64,000 nucleotides of DNA from Tigriopus japonicus (lineage: Eukaryota > Arthropoda > Copepoda > Harpacticoida > Harpacticidae): contig CM021318.1 in the NCBI GenBank assembly GCA_010645155.1, forward strand, positions 4,789,463 to 4,853,462, in the 5' to 3' direction. The notes under the pieces are model-generated. The model had not been told where the DNA came from and did not search any database. It worked only from the letters and a program-made list of their open reading frames with translations. This document shows positions 39,385 through 49,936 of the stretch, one piece after another. Positions within the stretch are counted from its first letter, which is position 1, and the number at the start of each line of letters is the position of its first letter. Both the position numbers and the translations under genes were made by a program.

Positions 39385-39580
39385 TGGAATGATTTCATGT
39401 ACTAGGTTTGGTGTTCTCTCTTTCTATTCTTCCGGTTCATTTCCAATACCAGTTCCCCGACATTTTATTCCACCTCATCATTCTTCTCTTACTCCTTGTA
39501 CCGTTCACATCACTCTCATCCAATCACCCGAAATATACATACTCTTTATTATACTTGAGTTCCTGCATACAATCTTTCCG
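39385..39580 (+). repeat. 3' LTR of the Gypsy element
   Basis: This 196-base copy of the 5' LTR is preceded by a purine-rich tract (TTGAAAAGGGGAG), the expected plus-strand primer. Its right edge runs straight into GTCGCGAC and then the ATTCGTC repeat element. Confidence 0.85.
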
Positions 39581-39596
39581 GTCGCGACAAATTTAT

Positions 39597-41080
39597 TCGT
39601 CTAATTTGAATTTTATTCGTCTTTTTTCGTCTAATCCAGCAATTTTACTCAACTTTTTTCGTCTGATTAGTCAAAAATGGAAAATTTTCTTGGATTTTAA
39701 GTTTTTTCTCAAATTTTAAATCAAATATAATCAAAAGGAAGCCAGAGTGGCCACCCGTACTAGCGCGTTCTTAAAAGTGCTGAGTGTAAGTGCTTCCCCA
39801 GACGGCGTAGGATCGAATCCTGTTGGGGACGAATCGAAGCTGTCGGGAGAAATCCTTCAATTTACAGAGAATCGCATTCCTTGTAGCGGCAGTAAAAAAT
39901 CCGCAAAAAAAAAAACAAAAAAAAATACACATTCAAAAAATTTCAACGCCAAAACTTGGGCCAAAGTAATAGTTTGATTGTCAGTTGCGTTTTTTGCTCG
40001 AACAAAATATGATCCACACTTAAATTTTAACTTGTGAGGTTTCCTGACAGACACTAAAAGAAAAGGCCACTATTGGATTGAAAAAAAGCTATCCGACTAT
40101 GCAAACAATAAATGTGTCAGAATATTTGTTATTTAATGCAACTGAAATGCTCAACTGAAAACGTTGAAAAAGGGCGGTTTTGAACTCTTTTTGAACTGTC
40201 TTTTTGCATTGACCAGTTCTTACTCATTTGGAACTTTTCCGTTCGTTACTTTTGTAGATTTTGCCGTTTTACACAAGGGAGCAGGTGTATACCCTCAATT
40301 GGGAAACACTTTTCGTATACTTTATGGGCAGCAGTTTAAGGCTCTTTGCATCCTCTTTACAGGCAATTCGTTAGTTTTTTACCGTGAAAGACAGTTTTTT
40401 TTCGTCTTTTTTCGTTTCATTGGGCAATTTTATTCGTCTTTTTTCGCTTCATTGGGCAATTTTATTCGTCTTTTTTCGTTTCATTGGGCAATTTTATTCG
40501 TCTTTTTTCGTTTCATTGGGCAATTTTATTCGTCTTTTTTCGTTTCATCGGGCATCGTCCAATTGGGCAATTTTATTCGTCTCTTTTCGTTTCATCGGGC
40601 ATCGTCCAATCGGGCAATTTTATTGGTCTTTTTTCGTTTCAATTTTATTCGTCTTTTTCGTCTAATCGCGCTATTTTATTCGTCTTTTTCGTCTAATCGC
40701 GCAATTTTATTCGTCTTTTTCGTCTAATCGCGCATTTTTATTCGTCTTTTTCGTCTAATCGCGCAATTTTATTCGTCTTTTTCGTCTAATCACGCAATTT
40801 TATTCGTCTTTTTGTCTAATCGCGCAATTTTATTCGTCTTTTTTGTCTAATCGCGCAATTTTATTCGTCTTTTTCGTCTAATCGCGCAATTTTATTCGTC
40901 TTTTTTGTCTAATCGCGCAATTTTTATTCGTCTTTTTCGTCTTATCGCGCAATTTTTATTCGTCTTTTTCGTCAAATCGCGCAATTTTATTCGTCTTTTT
41001 CGTCTAATTGCACAATTTTATTCGTCTTTTTTCGTCTAATTTGACAGTTTTATTCGTCTAAACTTCCTGTCTCTTATTAT
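39597..41080 (-). mobile_element. Larger inverted relative of the 30543 element, with expanded ATTCGTC tandem array
   Basis: Its right end, CTTCCTGTCTCTTA, and its unique middle (around 39940-40110) are the reverse complement of the element at 30543-31291. The outermost left end is missing where it meets the Gypsy LTR. From about 40400 to 41060 it carries an array of TTTTATTCGTCTTTTTCGTC words. The later part has a 31-base unit ending TAATCGCGCA, and the earlier part a TTTCATTGGGCAA variant. A SINE is nested inside. The long open frames here come from the lack of stops in the repeat and are not genes. Confidence 0.7.
39737..39927 (+). repeat. tRNA-derived SINE, copy 1
   Basis: The head is GCCAGAGTGGCC, and the B-box-like GGATCGAATCC lies about 70 bases in. 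A unique body ends in CTTGTAGCGGCAGTAAAAAATC and then a poly-A tail with one C. The same sequence occurs at 52970-53087 (inverted) and 56131-56310. The layout of tRNA-like head, body and A-tail is that of a Pol III SINE. It is inserted inside the ATTCGTC element. Confidence 0.8.
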
Positions 41081-41241
41081 TACAATCACTCCCCATTCCT
41101 GAATATGTGCATACTACGTAAACTTCATAAACTTTAAAAGAAATATTTTCTAATGATTATTTATACTATGCACTTAATTAAATTAATTGAACAGAGCAAC
41201 TTTCGACATCCCTGACAATATGGGATACATTGGCCAATATC

Positions 41242-41830
41242 AATGGAACAGTGTAATCCAGGTTTGTAGCCACTTTTTTAAATGTTGCGCTGGGGCCTCG
41301 CTCCCAGTTTTTTCCGCCTGTGGTAGCTTGGAAAAAGTGCGAGTGGTTCAGTTGAAACGTGATAAATCAGACTTGTGTTAAACCTATTGTCAAAATGAAA
41401 ACAGAATTGACTAGGGCAGAGACATATGTAAGTCATCAACAACCGATCTCAAAATTGGTTGGTGAAACGTTGAGTATTTTGGGACCTAAAACGATGATCT
41501 CCAGTTCTTGACTGCATTCAGTGATGGCAAATGAGTGAATGTCGTGCTTCTGTCACCAAGCAAAAATACTTGCAGAAAATGGCAGAACTTCATGCAAAGG
41601 AGGGATGACTGTCTCCAAGTAATCAACTGAACTTTTTTAGTCCCAACCATTCCTTCTCAAACTAATTGTTGAACTTCAACATAAGATGAAACACTGGCGT
41701 TTGTACCAAGGTCATTAAGAGGGGCAATGAAAATGATGGAAAAGAGCAGACCTAAAATGGAACTTTGTGGAATGAAGAATTTTAAATGAAGGTTACAAAA
41801 ATCGCCACTAGATGGAGCCAAAACAGGGCC
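41242..41830 (-). pseudogene. Decayed LINE (non-LTR retrotransposon), reverse-transcriptase remnant
   Basis: On the minus strand, 41773 to 41661 reads IPQSSILGLLFSIIF, then NDLGTNASVSSY. This matches the PQGSVLGPLLF...ND...SSYADD block of Jockey/CR1-type reverse transcriptases, with the catalytic YADD changed to YVEV. Downstream on that strand (to 41242) the sequence has several stops. The terminal 251 bases recur inverted at 49937-50188. The element's limits are unclear. Confidence 0.6.
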
Positions 41831-43519
41831 AAATTATCTTGATTGCAGATCTATCCTCAATTTACACTTGTTGCTAAAATTGTAGCTTCCATCTAAAAGT
41901 GGATTTCTCTTCATATTTCAAGTCTTTTAGAGCTCAGCTACGATATTAGTATGTTCAAAAATAAAAAAGCCATGCTAAGTAATCACAAATTAAGGCCAAA
42001 GACTAAATATTTAGGAAGCACCCACAACCGTTTTTACCTCAAGATGGCACTGATTGTCTGTTAATCAATTGGATGATTACTAAAACGTGGTGTCCTGGGG
42101 GAAATGATATCATATAGTTTCAAACAATCTACAAGCTTAGACTTCATGATCTTCTCAAAAAAAAATTGCAAACAGCAGACCAGGGAAATGTGCTTATAAT
42201 TACAAGCAAAAACATATCTCTGCTTTAAAAATGCAACAACATGAGCTAAATTTAATGCAGAGGGAAATTTGCCCTGATCCAGGATTCAAGAAAATGAGTA
42301 GGAGAAACCAGGAACAAGAATCTGTCAAATGGCAAGAAATGACAAATTCATCCAAAGCCAAAATTTGCCATCTCTGTTTCTTAAAAGCTCTGTGCGCCCA
42401 ACTCTCTTCGAAAACAGAAGCGAACATGTCATGAAACAAAACGTCTGATGTTGAGTACGCACAAACCAATGACTACTTTTTTGAAAGTTTGGAAAGTCTT
42501 CAGGTACTTAACAATGTTTCAAAGATTCCATGAACATCCTCCACATTTTCTGCACAACTTATGTGAAGAGGATATCATAATCGAAAATGCATCCATTCCC
42601 AAACCTATTTTGCCAGATATTTTTATGCAAATAAGACGTACAGCTGAAGATCATCACATCTAAGCCTAAAAATATCAACGTTTTGTCGTCAATCATTGAC
42701 CTCTAAAAACAGGGATGAGTGATAATTTTAGAGGGTGGAGGTTTGGGCTAACTTCACTGCCATCATGAGCAAGGTCATCTACAGGGTGTACCACTTGAAA
42801 ACTGGCCTAGGGAAGTATGTTTAAGTAAAATGTATTTTTCTTAGAAACACCTTGTCAATGAAATTCACCTAGTAGAAGCAAGCTTATGCCTCTTTTTAAT
42901 CCATTCTCACTTTTGAAATGTGTCTTTTTAAGGGCAAGATTATTTTAACATTATTAATTTGAAGTAAATGTTGCTCCCTCCTTCTTGGGATCTTAATCCT
43001 TGACCACTTTCCAATTGTATTGGCTTCCATGAGAGAGAAAATAGTAAGGTGCAGATTTGAAGTTGCTAAATGCAGTTTTCAGCCATTTTTTACATGATGA
43101 GAAAAAAGAAATCAAAGATTTAAACTCAAAGAGCAATATTGGGAAAAATGGACAAATACAAATGACATCAGTATTGCTTTACCCTCAAATTCGAAATGTA
43201 CAAGTTCATGTCATTTCATTTGCTATTTAAAGGTTTCCAGCTATTGTATTAGTCATTTTGAATGTTTTCATACGCAGTATGTAGGTCTTTGAAGGCTTCG
43301 TGTTTTTGCCATTTATTTTCAACCTTTGACATTTGATAATAAAAGCCAATCTTAGTGCCTTTATTGCAATATTGACAACTATATGGACAGATAGAAGGCA
43401 CCTATGCAGAATGATTCCATTGATAAATTTTAGGCCATTTTCATATTCTTTGTTCATTTTAATATGTCACACCCTGCAGACGCACCTTCTGAACTCCCTT
43501 ATTGAGAAGCGACTCTCTC
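41831..43519. other. No gene recognised between the LINE relic and the CAC transposon
   Basis: The left part probably continues the LINE relic on the minus strand. Two short plus-strand frames (42231-42434 and 42448-42663) have ordinary-looking codons but no recognisable domain. Nothing is seen in 42700-43519 beyond AT-rich sequence. Confidence 0.3.
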
Positions 43520-43755
43520 CACGGCTGCACTAAACCGAAAAGAACCTCCATGAGGAAAAAAACAAAATTATACAAAAGTTCGGGTTTGTGGATTCCTTGG
43601 AATTATGAAGGCATCGATACATGGCAATAAGGAAATAAGGGGTTATAGTTCATTTTTTAGGTTTTTTACAAAGTTTCTCGCCACATTTTCCTCAGGGTAC
43701 CTCTTGAGTCGTTCAAAACAAGTTCGTTGTCAGTGTTGCCTCAACGGGCAATCTG
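43520..43755 (+). repeat. Left terminal inverted repeat of the CAC transposon
   Basis: It pairs with 48085-48319. Shared blocks read inward include CACGGCTGCACT, AAAATTATACAAAA, TTCGGGTTTGTGG, TTCCTTGGAA, GGGTTATAGTTCATTTTTT, ATTTTCCTCAGGG and GTGTTGC. I estimate 75-80% identity by eye. Confidence 0.75.
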
Positions 43756-44355
43756 CATGGAGCAAGGATAAAAAAGTTTTTTCCCTGGAGAGCAGAAATA
43801 TTAGACGTTTCACGATGTAGGTCAGATTAGGTCAGCTGAAAAGTGGCAGTAAAGGAGAGTTAGCCACGCCCCGAGCCCTCTAGCCACGCCAACATTTGAG
43901 AGTTTCTTCTTTGTAGGAAAAAAACTTTTTTATCCTTGGTCTGCTTATGAGTATATAAAATTTTTTACTGCAGTTTGAGTGGAACAAAAATCACGGCCGC
44001 TTTAAATGCTTCTTCAGGTTTAGCTTGCACTCTTTGTGTTGCTTGTTTTTACTTACGCTTGAACATGACCAAAACTAAAAAACTCCAAGGTGAGAGAGTT
44101 GGTCTTTCTTTGAATATCATTTTGGCAGTACTCTTGGCAAAGTATAAACAGCTCAAAATTTGCCAAGTGCCATGACAAAGGGATTCCTGTGTGTTGGTTT
44201 GGATTAATCATTGACGAATATCAAGATTAATCAAATTGATATTATGTCCATGTGCTAAATGTATTACTTTTCCTGCTCGTGTGCGAGCGAATACGAGCAA
44301 GCTAGCCTTCAATTTCATGCGATAACAATGAGCGAGCGACACTATTTAGTGATCA

Positions 44356-44389
44356 TATAAAGTCATGGGTCACTGACTCACTTAACAGT
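44356..44389 (+). promoter_or_regulatory. TATA box and initiator of the transposase gene
   Basis: TATAAAG at 44356-44362 is followed 31 bases later by an ACAGTC initiator at about 44387. The ATG is at 44403. The spacing is that of a standard RNA polymerase II core promoter with a very short leader. Confidence 0.6.
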
Positions 44390-44402
44390 CATCAATTGAA
44401 AT

Positions 44403-46479
44403 ATGGACGCCCACAACAAAGCACGTGCCGGACTTTGCCTGGTTTGCTTGGATAAGAGCTTGCTCCCCATCACCGAGGCCAAATTTGCGCGATTGGTATC
44501 CGAATACCTGGTTCAGGACTACGATGTGGCTGATCTCCGCCTCCCTAGTGGCCTATGTGGGAACTGCTCGCAAAAACTGAGAGCTTATGAAAAGTTGGAC
44601 TTTTCACGTGTTTTGCCAGAGATGCCCGTTGAATACTCTACTATGATCAACTTCCGCCCCACACGTGGTGAATCCAAATGTACTTGCTTTCTCTGCCGTT
44701 CATTTCAAACTGTTGGTCTACGAGGTTCCAAGAAGCGTAAACGAGGACCTGGCCGACCAACTAGCGAGTCAAAAAAGGCGCTGCCCCAACCCAACGTCAA
44801 TGGGAATCAACCTCAAGGGTACGTTCCTGACCGTGGGTTGCTGTGCCTTCGTTGCTTTGCCCCCATCGACCCTCATTGTGATCATCCGTGTACGGTTGCC
44901 AGCACCTTGGAGAACATCAAGAAGATAATTCCTCAACGGACATTAGAGATTTTGGCCACTGATACATTGAAGGAGAAAATGGACTCCAAAGTCCCCTTGA
45001 CATTGGCCACAAGGGGAAGACCTGCTCGATTTGTCGCCATGGACTCCAAATATAACAAGATGGTGAAGCAAAGCGCAAGATCGGTGTCGGTTGAGGATTT
45101 AAAGAGAGCCAAAATCGTGGCTAATATCAGTGGCAAGGCAGCCCAGAAGTTTGTCGGGGAGATCCGTGGATCAATTCAAGTGGAACCGGGCTTCAGAGAA
45201 GCATTGGTCGAAGCAAATCGGAAATTTGCGTCTCTGTTTACGGTCTGTGAAGAGACATCTCCTGTGGATGGAGGAAAATTTCCCATCGTTTTCTGTCGCC
45301 AGCCTTTGACTTTCTTCAACTCGATCCTTGAGGAACGTAATTCCAAATCCATGGATGTTATCCTGAGACTTTCAATTGATGAAGGCCGAGGTTTTCTCAA
45401 GGTAACAAACAATATCAAATTTTAGCTTATCTATTTTTCAAATGATAACGTTCAGTCGTTTTAACTTTCAGGTCAGTGGTAACTTAGTGTACAGGCAGAT
45501 CTCCTCGGAAAGTCATCATTTCAAGAGTTCGGGAGTCAAGCGGACGTTTCTTTTGGCTATTGCACCTGTAAAGGAAACGTATGAGCACATCAAGATGTTG
45601 CTGACTAAATTGGATTTGGATTTTGGCGAGGATCTCGAAGATATTTTTTCCCAAGACCTCAAATGCTTCAATCTCGTATGTGGATTGGGAAATCATGCCA
45701 GTACACACCCGTGCATCTTTTGCTTGTGGGAGAATGGGTGTTAGAGTGAAATGAGTTATAAGGAGAGAACATTGGGTTCTTTGAAGAGCAATTTCCAGCA
45801 GTTCTTCACAACTCCTAATGCCAAGGCCAAGGATTTTAACTCTATCAAGCGTGAGCCCATCATTTTCCAACATAAGGCTCCATCCATTCCCCTCCTACAA
45901 GTATGCACACTCCCTTGGCTCCATATCCGCCTTGGGATAGTGAACCATACGTATTCCAAAATGATTCAAGAGATTCCTTCCGTTACGTTGTGGCCCAAAC
46001 GACTTCATGTGCGCGAGGAGCGCTATCACGGATCTGGCTTTGAAGGGAATGAATGTCAAAAGCTGCTTCAGAACGTGGACACTCTTGGAATAATTCTGAT
46101 GGAGGAGAATCGAGTAATCGAGGGTGGAAAATACGTCCAGGTATTCCGATGTTTTCACGAGCTCAACTCCGTGTACAGCATGAGTGTGGTTGATATCCCT
46201 ACTCTTGAGAAGTGTGTACACAATTTTCGGATTGCCTGGCGAGAGAGCGGAATGTCGCTAACCACCAAAGTCCATCTGATTTTGGATCATTTGGTCCCGT
46301 TCGTTGTCTCAAGAGGCGGGAAAAGTATGGAAATATACGCTGAACAAGCGCACGAGAGCCTTCACGCTGAATATGATAAAACTTGGTCTAGGTATGCAGT
46401 GAAGGAAATCTCGAACCCAATATATGCCGCCCATCTACTTGCCAGCGTCAATGACTTTAATGGGAGCCATGCTTGTTAA
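44403..46479 (+). pseudogene. Two-exon transposase with RAG1/CMC-like DDE-ZnH2 layout, one premature stop
   Basis: Exon 1 is 44403-45401 and exon 2 is 45472-46479, with a 70-bp GT-AG intron in phase 0. The total is 668 codons, with one in-frame TAG at codon 424 (45742) where TGG is likely ancestral. The N-terminus has zinc-type clusters: C12/C15 with C52/C55, then C93/C95/C98, then C148/C151 with H158, C159, H161 and C163. Two AT-hook-like cores (PGRP and RGRP) follow. The candidate catalytic core is D326 (SIDEGRGFLK), D395 (SQDLKCF), C414/C417 (HPCIFC), H601/H606 (HLILDH) and E624 or E628 (YAEQAHESLH). From memory, mouse RAG1 has D600, D708, C727/C730, H937/H942 and E962. The D-to-C spacing of 19 is identical here, and the zinc pairs have the same form. 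It is therefore an RNase H-fold transposase interrupted by a zinc-binding insert. I cannot assign it to Transib, Chapaev or another group without a search. Confidence 0.7.
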
Positions 46480-48084
46480 ATTTCGTGTTCTTGTCTTTTG
46501 TTCAATCCTTATAATTTATTATACGTCTATTGCCTATTTTTTGTTTCATTTAATAATATATTTTTGCCCTGAGCAAAATAAATGAAATGATGTTCCTTTT
46601 CTTACATCACGGGAATGCATGTGTTGCACTGGGGCATTGTTTGCAGGGTGTGCCTTGTAATGTGAACACGAGCAAAATGCCTTAATCAATCCTAAACCGC
46701 TCCCATAATAGGTCTCCAAGACCTACTAAGGCAGAGTTGGAAATTGCATGCACCAATCTACCCGCCATAGTTGGACTTAAGGTGATGGTTAACAAATTAT
46801 AAGCGGATGAGTATCGCGCAAGATGCAAACTTGGCCTTGATGGTTACGATTTAGCTTCGCAGGATCTGTTTGTTGTCAGTACTTTATTTCGACAGGTTTG
46901 TCTATATCCTTCTTGGATCCAGATTATTAGGTTGTGGTCAAAAAAGTTGATACCGAAGCATTCGTCAATCGTCATCCCCGAAAAATTAATTCCTGAGGCT
47001 TCAACCCTCTTGGCATGACTGGGTCTGGGAATTCACCAAAACTCCTGCCTTGGTCTTCAATTACTCAGATGTTTTTATACTCTCATGGTCGTTAGTATGT
47101 GCGAGTCAAATTCTGGAGTTTTGTTTTGCAATACTTTGAAAAGCAGACCTTGCCATATCATGCCCAAATTTCCGTGTGTTTGGTGTTTGTGTGTTGGTCT
47201 ACATGGTGAGGATGCTCATTGTCTCCCTTCCGTGAAGTGTGTAGACTTTATGGCCTAGCAATGGGAACCATGCGACATTAGAAAATGATCGTCTTCTTGA
47301 GCGTTAATAGTAACGAGGGTTGTCTTTAGGTTAATACATTTACTCCACAAGACGACGATATATGGATATCCATGCCAAAGGCTACGGCCCGTCTGTCTGA
47401 CTGCTTTATTTGTGGACTCGTCAATCAAGGTCTCAGTCCAGAAATACGCACAAATTGGAATTCATAGTTCAACGATAAATCACGTCACAAGTTCACGGAT
47501 TTTACTCCTTAGATGTGGACCATGACGAAGAAAAGCAAGCATGTTGAGACCATGTTGTTGTCTTGAGGAAAGGATTGCCATAATGAAGTGTTCAAAAAGG
47601 TCAAAGCACCTGCAAACCTTTCAGATTACTTATAAATATGACTAGAGCGACCAAAAATATTTAAAGCGATTGACTTCAATTTTTTTTTTAATTTAAGAAA
47701 TTATCAAAATCATGCCAAATATTTGAATTGCTTTTAAATTGATTGTAATGAAATGGATTCTAATAAAAACTCTTAATCTGTAGAATGTTTATGTAAGAAT
47801 ATTTACAATTTGATGAAAAGGGACAATACCTATTGTTTAGTAAATGGTTAAATATAAAGTTTCAATGTCAAATATTTCGGGTCTTTTTAAGGGTTACTTT
47901 TATGTTGAATGTTCTCAAAAGAAACGCGTGACCAAACTTGAAGGATATTCACATAACCTAACATATTCATGAATATCAACCAAGATATAAATGCGTTCCT
48001 GGGTTCGAACTTGGAAATCCACAGTTCCAACAAGTAGGAATAATATGGCATCTTTGAGACATTGCAACTCGAAGGAAAAATATA
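46480..48084. other. Transposon interior downstream of the transposase gene
   Basis: An AATAAA lies at about 46577, suitable for ending the transposase mRNA. A short plus-strand run at about 46800-46900 reads ADEYRARCKLGLDGYDLAS before losing its frame and may be decayed coding sequence. Otherwise I see only AT-rich sequence up to the right inverted repeat. Confidence 0.4.
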
Positions 48085-48319
48085 ATTTGCATCTCCTGAG
48101 CAACACTTATGCCAGATTGGCTTTGAAAGACTTATTCACTGCCCTGAGGAAAATATGGCAAGATATTCTGTAAAAAAACAAAAAAATGAACTATAACCCT
48201 TCATTTCCTTACTGCCATGCATCGACACGGTTACAGTTCCAAGGAACCCACAAACCCGAAGTTTTGTATAATTTTAGTTTTTTTCTCATGAAGGTTCTTT
48301 TTGGTTAAGTGCAGCCGTG
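48085..48319 (-). repeat. Right terminal inverted repeat of the CAC transposon
   Basis: This is the reverse-complement partner of 43520-43755, ending AGTGCAGCCGTG. TCTCT follows at 48320-48324. Confidence 0.75.
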
Positions 48320-49469
48320 TCTCTTGTTCATCGCGATCAGGAAAATTGAAATGTGCATACCACAGACCATACAATGGCTAGACCTCGCTTCAGGCGAGAA
48401 AAAGGTGGACAACTTTGCTTCATCAGCTGGTACATACCACTACACCCTAAAATTGTGGGAATTTTAAACCTTGCGCATATTTGCCAGCGTGGCCAAATCC
48501 TGAACAAACTCAGCGTACCCTTCGTACTTTGTTTTCCTCGCGAACGAGAGTCCTTACTTCTTCGCACGCGGTCGCCCTGAGAACTTCGAAGTTAGTGCGC
48601 AACAGCTGAGTGTCTCACTTTTCTCTTGCCGACGGCATGGGCCAATCCGACATCAAGCCATTATCTGATCTGTGGTGCATACACCTGGCCATGGATATAC
48701 TTACAGAAGAGGATGCGAAGACAGCTGTTTGTTGTTGTTTTTGAGAGCCCAATGAGGCCCTCTGGAGTGAACGATAGGGAAGTGTTATGGACTCAATATT
48801 CAATATTTTATACTAAATCAGTGAACAAATTGTCTAGACATTATTCTAGTTTGTGTTTCTGTCTCTTAGAGATAATTAAATGCAACCCACTCTTGGGCAA
48901 ATCACGTTCACCACTCATTATCAACCCTATTCAACTTATCCTGAAATACCAATGGTTTCAGATTATAAGTACCAAACAACACCATCAAAGCGAAGAATAC
49001 AGTGCTCCATGAGAGTGATCTGTTCTTCACTGCATTCTGCACGAATAATCAGTGTGAGGGAGTCATCAACAACTCAACTATTAGTTGACAAAAAATTTGT
49101 TTAATCTCGTGCTTCCTCTCTGTTTGGCTGATCAAAATGTTGATATTTGGCATCTAATGGATTTCAAGGATTTCAGGCGATAAAATGCTGACTAAAAATG
49201 ATGTTTTTATAGGGAAGAGTGTGGATACTGTGGTTGTGAGTTTCATTGTTAATAACATGGCCACAGTTTTCTAAAAAGACGCCCAATCTTCGTGAAACTT
49301 GATCGAAGTATAACTGAACTCGTTGTCTGAAGTTGGTATTATTATATTTAAGTTACATATGCATTTATTCGAGAATCCAATCTCCATTTTGTGCGAGATA
49401 TTGGTCTGAAGGAGCTCAGTTTTGACTAATTCCCGAGAACAGAAAGCAGCATTATAAAAATGAATGGTA
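48320..49469. other. No gene recognised
   Basis: Open frames at about 48353-49104 on the plus strand have no recognisable domain, start context or splice partners. I see no repeat with clear ends. Confidence 0.35.
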
Positions 49470-49647
49470 GGAAAAGGAGCGCTATCTAATGCTGCAACAA
49501 TGTTCTGAAGCGATGTTTGCTATCAAACACCTATTTCTATCGTTTTTTGACAATTTCGTTCAAATTCACTGCAGAGCCGCACCGTTTTAAGGGCCTCATT
49601 GGGCTACGCGTCAGCTGAAGTTCGCGTCCTGTGGTGAGAGGTTCCTG
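49470..49647 (+). repeat. 178-bp dispersed repeat, copy 1
   Basis: This block begins GGAAAAGGAGCGCTATC and ends GAGAGGTTCCTG. It is repeated at 60788-60965 in the same orientation and length with only about two differences (CAGCTGAAG against CAGCTAAGG). The flanks differ. It is part of a mobile or recently duplicated unit whose full extent is not visible here. Confidence 0.85.
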
Positions 49648-49936
49648 ACCTGGCTTGCAACTGCTTGATGCTATTATGTCCAGTCGTACCCCAGAATTAT
49701 GCACCTCCTTGACTCTTAAGTATCAGAAGGCCAAAAAGCTGGATCTTACGAGAAATGAGATAAATATCACGTAGTATTGGTAACATTATAGGCCAACTCC
49801 TGCTAAAAATGACCAAAACAGGGTGTGGAGTACTTTCAATATGACAAAAATAATGGCATGCCTATTCTTCAAGTCAATGATTTGTCGCACAATTTACGAG
49901 TGTACAGTCGGACCCAATCAGTTATAACATTGGCTT

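Larger units (their letters stand above)
34361..39580 (+). mobile_element. Ty3/Gypsy LTR retrotransposon (5.2 kb, inactive)
   Basis: Two 196-bp LTRs bound a gag-pol region with the order gag, CCHC knuckles, protease, reverse transcriptase, RNase H and integrase. That order defines Ty3/Gypsy rather than Copia. There is no envelope-like frame. The LTRs differ at only a few positions, so insertion was fairly recent, yet the coding region already has stops and a frameshift. Bases directly outside the two LTRs do not form a target duplication, and the right LTR abuts a truncated repeat element. Rearrangement or LTR recombination is therefore likely. Confidence 0.9.
43520..48319 (+). mobile_element. 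4.8-kb DNA transposon with CAC termini and a RAG1/CMC-like transposase
   Basis: The outer ends CACGGCTGCACT and AGTGCAGCCGTG are inverted, and the similarity continues about 235 bases inward on both sides. A promoter and a two-exon gene (44403-46479) lie inside. TCTCT occurs at 43514-43518 on the left and immediately outside the right end (48320-48324). It would be a 5-bp target duplication if the left terminus has one extra C. CAC starts, a 5-bp duplication and the transposase's residue layout together point to the Transib/RAG or CACTA-Mirage-Chapaev group. The TIR arms differ noticeably, so the copy is not recent. Confidence 0.75.

Noticed and set aside
39737..39830. True tRNA gene
   Set aside because: A box and acceptor stem are poor, the sequence runs into a shared body and A tail, and it recurs as a dispersed family. 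It is a SINE.
40164..40727. 187-codon frame rich in FVFFRFIGQFYSS
   Set aside because: It is a translation of the ATTCGTC tandem array inside a non-autonomous element.
41196..41261. Possible third exon of the cysteine-rich gene (RATFDIPDNMGYIGQYQWNSV, between an acceptor and GTTTGT, phase compatible)
   Set aside because: Its right part and the donor fall inside the LINE-related repeat duplicated at 49937-50188, so the match may be chance within repeat DNA.
48353..49104. Overlapping plus-strand frames of 75-128 codons
   Set aside because: No domain, no splice partners and no conserved pattern. Probably chance.
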